Source of the DNA: a virus | IMG/VR virus record: IMGVR_UViG_3300036785_000354 | Span: 1-35,818 of that record | Reading direction: 5' to 3' (one strand) | DNA length: 35,818 nt | Shown: positions 8,857-14,761 of the stretch, one piece after another | How the letters are laid out: each line of letters begins with the position of its first letter | How positions within the stretch are numbered: the stretch's first letter is position 1 | Program-made: the position numbers and the translations under genes | The notes under the pieces: generated by a model | The model's input: only the letters and a program-made list of their open reading frames with translations | What the model was told of the DNA's origin: nothing | Database searches by the model: none

Positions 8857-8885
8857 GGCCGCCGGTAATTCGGCGGCTCTTTTTA
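8857..8885 (+). terminator. Factor-independent terminator after the tail tube gene
   Basis: Stem GCCGCCG (8858-8864) with CGGCGGC (8871-8877), loop GTAATT, then TCTTTTT. It probably lowers expression of the chaperone genes relative to the tube gene, a common arrangement because the tube protein is needed in far greater amounts. Confidence 0.8.
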
Positions 8886-8902
8886 TGGGAGGTGGGGAGT
8901 TT

Positions 8903-9307
8903 ATGAAGCAACGAAAAATCGCGGGCACGATTGTCGACGCGACGTTACCGAAAACGCCGATCGAGATTGACGGCAAGATTTATAACCTATGCTTTACCCT
9001 GGGCGCGCTCGCCGAAGCCGAGACGTCGATCAATGCCGAGCTCGCGCGCGAGGGCCGCAACGATTTTGTAAACCTGCTTTTTGCTTTGCCGCCCGTGGGG
9101 AGTCTCGCAAATACGCGGATTGTTTTTGCGGCCGCGGTGCGCACCTTTCATCCCGAGCTCACTTTCGAGCAGGCGTGCGAATTGCCGGGGCTCTCGGATT
9201 TGTACGAGGTTGCAAACAAGGTGCGCGCGGCCTGGTATGAGGCGACAGTCAAAGACAAAGACGAGCCCGCGCAAAACCCCAACGAGCCGGCGGCCGCGGT
9301 AGCGTGA
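8903..9307 (+). CDS. Tail assembly chaperone, gpG-like
   Basis: 134 aa. Coats the tape measure during tail assembly. It has the family's beginning (GTIVDATLPKTPIEIDGKIY, then LCFTLGALAEAETSINAE) with a helical core and a charged Lys/Asp/Glu tail (KDKDEPAQNPNEP). ATG at 8903 follows a long GGGAGGTGGGGAG ribosome-binding site. The codons at 9274-9280 read A AAC CCC, a -1 slippery heptamer, and the -1 frame is open from there into the next gene. A minor G-T fusion product is therefore likely, as in lambda and many siphoviruses. It also overlaps the next frame by GTGA. Confidence 0.82.
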   Translation: MKQRKIAGTIVDATLPKTPIEIDGKIYNLCFTLGALAEAETSINAELAREGRNDFVNLLFALPPVGSLANTRIVFAAAVRTFHPELTFEQACELPGLSDLYEVANKVRAAWYEATVKDKDEPAQNPNEPAAAVA

Positions 9308-9657
9308 GCCCGCCGACCTGGCTCGATTTGTGGGCATTCGCGCGGGTTCGCATCGGCCTGGGGAAAGCGGAATTTTTCTCGCTCACGCCGCGCTCGTTTG
9401 CCAGGATGCACGAGGTTTGGCTCGAGCGCGAGCGCGACACGCATCGCATGTTCGCATTACTCCGGGTCGATTTAATCAACCACAGTTTTTATCGGCCGAC
9501 GAAACCGCTCGAGCTCGCCGACCTGATGCCGGCCAGGCCAGGCGCGGCCGGATCCGGCCGGCCGCGGCGGCGCCGGCTTACAAAGAAGTTTCGCGGCCAG
9601 ATTGCCGACCGCATGCGCCAGATATTCGGCGCGCCGGCCGAGCCCGCGGGGAGTTGA
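9304..9657 (+). CDS. Tail assembly chaperone, gpT-like (probable frameshift extension of the upstream gene)
   Basis: 117 aa from the GTG at 9304. The sequence PTWLDLWAFARVRIGLGKAE followed by FFSLTPRSFARMHEVW fits the C-terminal partner of tail chaperones ('W...A...lG..p.ef..LTp.ef'). It lies in the -1 frame of the upstream chaperone, and the route from the slippery site at 9274-9280 has no stop. It may be made mainly as the tail of a G-T fusion, or independently by re-initiation at the GTGA overlap. The C-terminal 45 residues are basic (GSGRPRRRRLTKKF). Confidence 0.75.
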   Translation: MSPPTWLDLWAFARVRIGLGKAEFFSLTPRSFARMHEVWLERERDTHRMFALLRVDLINHSFYRPTKPLELADLMPARPGAAGSGRPRRRRLTKKFRGQIADRMRQIFGAPAEPAGS

Positions 9658-9661
9658 GAGT

Positions 9662-10168
9662 ATGGGCGGCTTTACGGCGCAGGTTACCGGCCTGAAAGAG
9701 CTCGATCAGAAACTCGGCGAGCTTGGCGACAAAGCGGCAAAAAAGATCATTCACGACGCGCTGAAGGCCGCGGGCACGGTGTTTGAGCTCGCCGTGAGGG
9801 CGCGGGCGCCGGTGCGCTCGGGCGGGCCGAGCTCGACGGCATTGCCGCCGGGCGCCTTGAAAAACGACATTGAGGCGCATTTCGGCACAACCGACGACGG
9901 CGGGCCGGCGCTTCCGGCCGTGATTGTGCGGCCAGGCAAATACACACGCCGCGCGGCCGAGTGGGTCGAGTACGGGCATAGACAGGTTCGCGGCGGTTAC
10001 TCGAAAGTTTTAGCGAGCGGCAAGCGGCGCGGGCCTGGCCGTGAAATAGGCGCGCCCGTGCCGGCGCATCCCTTTGTTCGGCCGGCATACGAGGCGGCGA
10101 GAGAAGAGGCCGCGGCGGTTTGCTGCAATGAGCTCGCGCTCGGGGTTGAAAAGGCGGCGAAAAAATGA
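9662..10168 (+). CDS. HK97 gp10-like neck/tail protein
   Basis: 168 aa. These proteins act at the head-tail interface, often called tail-component or gp10-like. Pattern: VTGLKELDQKLGELGDKAAK (the 'G...l...l..l..k..kk' helix), LKAAGTVFELAVRARAPVRSG, the AEWVEYGHRQVRGG motif and VPAHPFVRPAYEAARE near the end. All are standard. ATG at 9662 is preceded by GGGGAG with 8-base spacing; the longer frame from 9602 lacks this. Its place after the chaperones, not before the DUF3168 gene, is unusual. The stop overlaps the next ATG. Confidence 0.85.
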   Translation: MGGFTAQVTGLKELDQKLGELGDKAAKKIIHDALKAAGTVFELAVRARAPVRSGGPSSTALPPGALKNDIEAHFGTTDDGGPALPAVIVRPGKYTRRAAEWVEYGHRQVRGGYSKVLASGKRRGPGREIGAPVPAHPFVRPAYEAAREEAAAVCCNELALGVEKAAKK

Positions 10169-10431
10169 ACCTGCGGGAATGGTTAAAATCGGCGGCCGTT
10201 GCGATCGGCGGCGGCGCGGCCGCGGCGCTCTCGGCGGCGGCGATGGATCCGTCAAAATTCAATCTTGCGAACGGATTGAAAGACGAGTTTTTTATCGCCG
10301 TGCAAGGCGCGGTAATCGGCCTGGGCGCGTTGTTCATTCGCTCGCCGCTCGGCTCGTCGGTTATGGCCGCGGTGAGACAAGCGAAGCCGCCCGACGACGA
10401 GCCGCACGGGCCGGCGCCGCCCGGCGGTTGA
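10165..10431 (+). CDS. Small membrane protein, holin candidate 1
   Basis: 88 aa. Two hydrophobic segments are visible: about residues 9-27 (AAVAIGGGAAAALSAAAM) and 43-60 (FIAVQGAVIGLGALFI). A short polar stretch separates them, and a charged Pro-rich tail follows (AKPPDDEPHGPAPPGG). Two-helix topology with a polar tail is typical of class II holins, but also of other small phage membrane proteins. It overlaps the gp10-like stop by ATGA, so it belongs to the late operon. No sequence family is recognised. Confidence 0.6.
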   Translation: MNLREWLKSAAVAIGGGAAAALSAAAMDPSKFNLANGLKDEFFIAVQGAVIGLGALFIRSPLGSSVMAAVRQAKPPDDEPHGPAPPGG

Positions 10432-10491
10432 GGGTACAACTTTCAGGGTAGAAAACAGCCTTTTTGGGGGGCCGGGCACGTCTAAAACGAC

Positions 10492-10725
10492 ATGACAACT
10501 CAAACACTTACTATCCTCGTCGCGGGCCTGTTTTGCGCGGCCATTATCGGCTTTGGAATCTGGGGCACGCTACGCAACCAAAGAAATAATCCGGTTTCTG
10601 CGACCGCGGCCGCGACGCCAGCTAAATCGTTAACCATTATGCGCATTGCTTGCGGGGTTTTCCTGGGGAATATCTTCGCCGCCATTGTGATCAGTTTCAT
10701 TTACTGGATGATGACCACGAAGTAA
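10492..10725 (+). CDS. Small membrane protein, holin candidate 2
   Basis: 77 aa with two strong transmembrane segments: residues 7-26 (TILVAGLFCAAIIGFGIW) and about 49-73 (IMRIACGVFLGNIFAAIVI and following aromatic residues). A polar Ala/Thr linker joins them. No family is recognised. Tandem small membrane genes just before the tape measure gene are an odd place for a lysis cassette but are the only membrane-protein pair in the late region. The start codon at 10492 lacks an obvious ribosome-binding site. A terminator follows the gene. Confidence 0.6.
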   Translation: MTTQTLTILVAGLFCAAIIGFGIWGTLRNQRNNPVSATAAATPAKSLTIMRIACGVFLGNIFAAIVISFIYWMMTTK

Positions 10726-10751
10726 CTCAAACTTTTTGCCGACCAAACAAA

Positions 10752-10779
10752 GCCGCCCGCGAGGCGGCTTTTGTGTTTT
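10752..10779 (+). terminator. Factor-independent terminator before the tape measure gene
   Basis: Stem GCCGCC (10752-10757) with GGCGGC (10763-10768), loop CGCGA, followed by TTTTGTGTTTT. A compact, credible terminator between the membrane-protein gene and the tape measure. Confidence 0.75.
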
Positions 10780-10797
10780 AGGGAAACGAGGGCACAA

Positions 10798-13104
10798 ATG
10801 GCCGAGGCCGCCGGATCCGTAAAAATCATTCTCGCGGTTGATTCGACCTCTTACTCGGCCGCGCTCGACAAAGCGAAAGCGCAGTTAAAGCAGCTTGAGG
10901 GCGGCATGCATTCGGCGGCCGCGACCACTAAGCACGAAATGACCGAGGCGAAAGGCACGATTGCCTTACTCGGCGAACAAATCGGCGTGAGTTTGCCGCG
11001 GCACATCCGTTCATTTATCGCCGAATTGCCGGGCGTGGCGTCGGCCATGTCGGCGGCCTTTTCCGCGGTTGCAGTGGTCGGGATTGGGCTCGCGATTTTC
11101 GAGGCCGGCAAAAAAGTTTACGAATTCATGGAGAAGACGCGCGAGGCCGCGGAGAAGAATGCGGAGGCCTGGGAAAAATCGCGCGATGCGGTGCGGCTCT
11201 CGAATCTCGAGCTCGACGCGTCGACGATTCACTTACAAAACGAGCTCGCGAAACTCGAGCATAAACCAGAGAACGCGCTCGCCGAGGAACTGGCGCGCAC
11301 GGCCGTCGAGACGACAAAACTCGATCGGGAGCTAGTAAAAGCAACCGACGACGCGCGCAAATTGCTCGCCGAACAAGAGCCGAGCGGGATGATGCAATTG
11401 ATTACCGGGGCGAGCGGCACGGGCTACGAGCAGAAGTTGGCAAAGGATCACTCGAAAGCATTGCACGAGGCGACGACCGAGCAGGATCAACTAGACGAGA
11501 GTGTGAAATATTTCAACTCGCTTTTAGAACGCCGCAATGAGCTCGAGGCCGTGCAGGCCGGCCGGGCGACCTATCTATCGGCGACGGGTGAAACAAAGCA
11601 AACCAAAATGCGCATCGGCTCGACCGTCGATACAGAGCTCGAGGCGACTATTCACCTGCAGGAGCAGCAAGCCGACGAGCAAGCGAAGATTCAAGGCACG
11701 ATGACCGACACGGCGGCGAAGGGTGAGCTCGACCGGGCCGAGAAACGCCGCGATGCGCTCGAGGCGCAAAAGCAAGCCGCCGAGAAACAAATGCAGGAGT
11801 GGCGCCGCGAGCTCGACGCCGTAAAGGCGATAACTGATTTTTCGGTTGAGCAAGAGGCCGTCTACTGGAAGGCGCTCGCCGATTCCGTCAAAGGAAATTC
11901 GCCGTTACTAATCGCCGCGACCGAGGAAGCGAACAAAGCCGCGGCGGTTGCAAATAAGAAATATCAAGCCGATTTATTGAGCGGTTGGGTTGAGGCAAAT
12001 CGCGAATTTCAACAGCAACAGGCGGACGATGTACGGATCCATAATGCGCTCGAGGCCGCTTTCGATCAATCGCAACGCGAGCTCGCCGAGTCGGCGCACG
12101 AACAGCAACAGGCGGCGAAGGCGAATTACGAAAACACGGCGGCCGAGATTGAGGCCGCCGCGCGTATGCAAGAGGCGGCAATCAAACTGCAGGAGCAACG
12201 CGGGCAGCTTTCGCACGCGGCCGCGGCGCTCGCTATTCAGCAATTACACGCGAGCTCGGAAGAGCAGCGGCGCCAGGCGCTTATTCCGGCTCTGCTCGGC
12301 GGCGCCGACCTTTCGATGAAAAGTTTAAGCACGGCCGCGGCCGGCGCGGGGCTCAGGGGCCAGGCCGACGAGGCGACGAGGAAAGCGGCGACCGCGCTCG
12401 GCGCGCTCGAGGATTCGGCGACCGAGCTCGCCGGCCAGTTTACCGACATTCCGGCGCATATCAAAGACGCGCTCAATTCGACCGTGAGCACGATCAACGG
12501 CGCTCTCCTGCGCACCTTGACGGATCCGTACCACAGAGGGCAATGGAAGGATGCCGGCAAACAGATATTTTCTGGCCTGGCGGGCTCGGGGCTCAAACTG
12601 GCCGAGGGCGCGATCGGCAAGGCCTTTCTCGGCGGCAAGCGCGGCGATACGCCGTCGGTGCCGCTTTATACCAAAGACGTGCAGGGCGCCGGCGCCGCGG
12701 TTGCGTCGGTCGCCGGCTCGCTCGGGCAACTGTTCACATCGAAAGGCGGCTCGGCCGCCGGCCAGGCCGTCGGCTCGTTTGGCTCGAAGTTACTCGCGAG
12801 CCTGCTACACTTCGCCGCCGGCGGCGATATCCCGTCGGGGATGCCCGCGGTTGTCGGCGAATCGGGGCCGGAATTGTTTGTGCCGTCGACCTCGGGGCGC
12901 ATCATTTCAAACCGCACGCTCAACATGGCGGGCGGCTCGGTTTCACACGTGATCAACGTCGACGCCCGCGGCGCCGGCGATCCGGCGGCCGTCGAGGCCG
13001 CGGTACATCGGACGATGGGCGCTTACATGGCGCAATTGCCGGCCATGACCGTCGAGACAATGCGGAACTACAACGCCAGGCGGCCGAGCGGGGCGAGGAT
13101 CTAA
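10798..13104 (+). CDS. Tape measure protein
   Basis: 768 aa. Sets tail length and is ejected with the DNA. The first 110 residues are mixed, with two hydrophobic helices (SFIAELPGVASAMSAAFSAV and VVGIGLAIFEAGKKVYEF). Residues 120-520 are long Glu/Lys/Gln/Ala-rich coiled coil. The C-terminus has the typical VVGESGPELFVPSTSGRI motif followed by a Gly/Ser-rich end. No lysozyme or peptidase domain is visible. Start ATG at 10798 after CGAGGG; the upstream frame start at 10771 overlaps the terminator. The length predicts a medium-length flexible tail. Confidence 0.93.
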   Translation: MAEAAGSVKIILAVDSTSYSAALDKAKAQLKQLEGGMHSAAATTKHEMTEAKGTIALLGEQIGVSLPRHIRSFIAELPGVASAMSAAFSAVAVVGIGLAIFEAGKKVYEFMEKTREAAEKNAEAWEKSRDAVRLSNLELDASTIHLQNELAKLEHKPENALAEELARTAVETTKLDRELVKATDDARKLLAEQEPSGMMQLITGASGTGYEQKLAKDHSKALHEATTEQDQLDESVKYFNSLLERRNELEAVQAGRATYLSATGETKQTKMRIGSTVDTELEATIHLQEQQADEQAKIQGTMTDTAAKGELDRAEKRRDALEAQKQAAEKQMQEWRRELDAVKAITDFSVEQEAVYWKALADSVKGNSPLLIAATEEANKAAAVANKKYQADLLSGWVEANREFQQQQADDVRIHNALEAAFDQSQRELAESAHEQQQAAKANYENTAAEIEAAARMQEAAIKLQEQRGQLSHAAAALAIQQLHASSEEQRRQALIPALLGGADLSMKSLSTAAAGAGLRGQADEATRKAATALGALEDSATELAGQFTDIPAHIKDALNSTVSTINGALLRTLTDPYHRGQWKDAGKQIFSGLAGSGLKLAEGAIGKAFLGGKRGDTPSVPLYTKDVQGAGAAVASVAGSLGQLFTSKGGSAAGQAVGSFGSKLLASLLHFAAGGDIPSGMPAVVGESGPELFVPSTSGRIISNRTLNMAGGSVSHVINVDARGAGDPAAVEAAVHRTMGAYMAQLPAMTVETMRNYNARRPSGARI

Positions 13105-13108
13105 AAAC

Positions 13109-13750
13109 ATGCAATCGATAACCGTCGGGTCGAATACTTACAACCTGGCGACTCTGCCAACGTCGCCAGGCGCCGCCGACATGTCTCTCGGCATGAATGA
13201 TGCCGTCGCGACGGTATCGTCGCCGTACGTGCCCGCGCAGACGCAGGCGCAGGCCTGGCCGGGCGCCGATGCCTGGGATGCGACCGTCAGCATGCCGCCG
13301 CTCACAAACGCGCAGGCGGCCGAGTGGGAGGGGTTTTTAGCGAGCCTGCGCGGAATGTTGAACGTGTTTCAAATCGGCGACCCGCGGCGACAAACGCCGC
13401 TCGGCAATGCGCAGGGCTCGGCGCCGGTTCTCACGGGCACGAATAACGCAATGGCGACCTCGATCACAACCGCGGGTTGGAAACCGAACACGGCGCGATG
13501 CCTGTTGCGCGGCGATTTATTCCAGATTGGGTATCACCTTTACCGGACGTGCGAGCAGATATCCGCCGATCCTGGCGGCCTGGCGACGATTCTCATTTGG
13601 CCGAGCCTGCGCGAGTCGCCGGCCGCGGGCGCGCCGCTCATTCTTTCAAAACCGCTCGGATTGTGGCGCCTGGCCGACAACCGGCGCGAGGCACAGTTTT
13701 CGCCGATGCGGCTTACGACGATGAGTTTCAAATTGGCCGAGGTTCGATAA
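13109..13750 (+). CDS. Distal tail / minor tail protein
   Basis: 213 aa. It lies directly after the tape measure, where the distal-tail or lambda gpM-like protein is expected. It is a beta-rich protein: SLGMNDAVATVSSPYVPAQT, a Trp-rich SMPPLTNAQAAEWEGFLASL segment and C-terminal QFSPMRLTTMSFKLAEVR, similar to the ends of tail-tip adaptor proteins. The family is not firmly identified, so the role rests mainly on position. ATG at 13109 with GGGGCGAGG upstream; the next gene starts immediately after its stop. Confidence 0.65.
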   Translation: MQSITVGSNTYNLATLPTSPGAADMSLGMNDAVATVSSPYVPAQTQAQAWPGADAWDATVSMPPLTNAQAAEWEGFLASLRGMLNVFQIGDPRRQTPLGNAQGSAPVLTGTNNAMATSITTAGWKPNTARCLLRGDLFQIGYHLYRTCEQISADPGGLATILIWPSLRESPAAGAPLILSKPLGLWRLADNRREAQFSPMRLTTMSFKLAEVR

Positions 13751-14314
13751 ATGCCGCGCAATTTGCCGGCGGCAATGCTCACGGGGCCGGGCTCGATCGA
13801 AGACAACCAGATTCGGCCGGCACTACTCGCCGAGATTCACTTTCGCTCGGAGGTTTCCTTCATCTGGTCGGGTGTCGGCAACCTGGTTTACGCCGGCAAC
13901 ACGTATTTGGGCGTCGGCTCGCTCGGCCGAATCTCACGCGTCGGCGCGGGCGTCGAAGTGGCCGCGGGTGGCGTGACGGTTGCTCTAAGTGGGATCGATG
14001 TAAATCTCTTTTCGGAATCAATGACCGATATTCAACTCGGGGCGCCGGCCGTGATCACCTTTGCTCTTTTAGATCCGGCCGGCAATATTCTCGGCGCGCC
14101 GTATCCGATGTTTGTCGGCCTGGTCGACAAACCAATCGTTACGCCGGGGCTGAATGAGATAACGATTTCGCTCGCGCTCGAGACGCGGCTCACCAATTTG
14201 CAGCGCGCCAACGCGCGCCGGTACACGGCCGCCGATCAGCGGCTCTATTACTCCGACGACTCGGCGTTTCAATGGGTCGAGCAACTAAACGATCAGGCCT
14301 TGAAATGGGGTTAA
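13751..14314 (+). CDS. Minor tail protein, gpL/DUF2163-like role
   Basis: 187 aa. Beta-rich, with IRPALLAEIHFRSEVSFIWSG at the start and the pattern VGSLGRISRVGAGVEVAAGG ('G.l..i..i.es.e'), common in minor tail proteins that link the tape measure end to the hub. The ENDs in LTNLQRANARRYTAADQRLY, resembling 'R.n.rrYt..dQr..pgD' of this group. The neighbouring peptidase-like gene and hub gene support a tail-tip role. Assignment is by pattern and order, not by an exact family match. Confidence 0.7.
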   Translation: MPRNLPAAMLTGPGSIEDNQIRPALLAEIHFRSEVSFIWSGVGNLVYAGNTYLGVGSLGRISRVGAGVEVAAGGVTVALSGIDVNLFSESMTDIQLGAPAVITFALLDPAGNILGAPYPMFVGLVDKPIVTPGLNEITISLALETRLTNLQRANARRYTAADQRLYYSDDSAFQWVEQLNDQALKWG

Positions 14315-14761
14315 GTGGAACGTAAAAAGTTTTGGGACACGCGCGAGCTCGAGCGGTTTTTGATCGAGCGGGCGCATATGCCGTTCAAGTGGGGTGCGAA
14401 TGATTGCGCGCTTTTTGTGGCCGATGCCGTCGAGCGCATGACTGGCGTCGATATCGCCGCCGACTTTCGCGGTTACGTCGACGAGCCCGGCGCCTTTCAA
14501 GCGATTCGCGCCGTGATCGGCGCCCGAGCCGGCGCCACGGTGACGGTTGAGCATGCGGCCGAATACTGCGCGGGTAAATATGGCCTGGCAGAGCTCGAGG
14601 CGCCGCTTTATGCGCAACGGGGCGATATCTGCTCGCTCGAGGAATCGGGCCGGATCATTCTCGCGCTCGTACATCCGAGCGGGCGCGAGGTAGTCACGGC
14701 CGGCGAGCTCGAGGCGAAACGTTTCCCGATAACGCAAATTCGGCGGGCCTGGCATGTCTAA
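14315..14761 (+). CDS. Tail-tip peptidase-like protein (DUF6950, NlpC/P60-like; gpK-type position)
   Basis: 148 aa. It contains FKWGANDCALFVADAVERMTGVD (residues about 24-46): the Trp-Gly-x-x-Asp-Cys motif puts a cysteine where NlpC/P60 enzymes have their nucleophile. A histidine (VHPSGREV) follows later. Proteins of this type precede the hub gene and may cut peptidoglycan or process tail proteins during tail-tip assembly. The start is GTG at 14315 right after the previous stop. It overlaps the hub gene by 8 bp. Confidence 0.75.
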   Translation: MERKKFWDTRELERFLIERAHMPFKWGANDCALFVADAVERMTGVDIAADFRGYVDEPGAFQAIRAVIGARAGATVTVEHAAEYCAGKYGLAELEAPLYAQRGDICSLEESGRIILALVHPSGREVVTAGELEAKRFPITQIRRAWHV

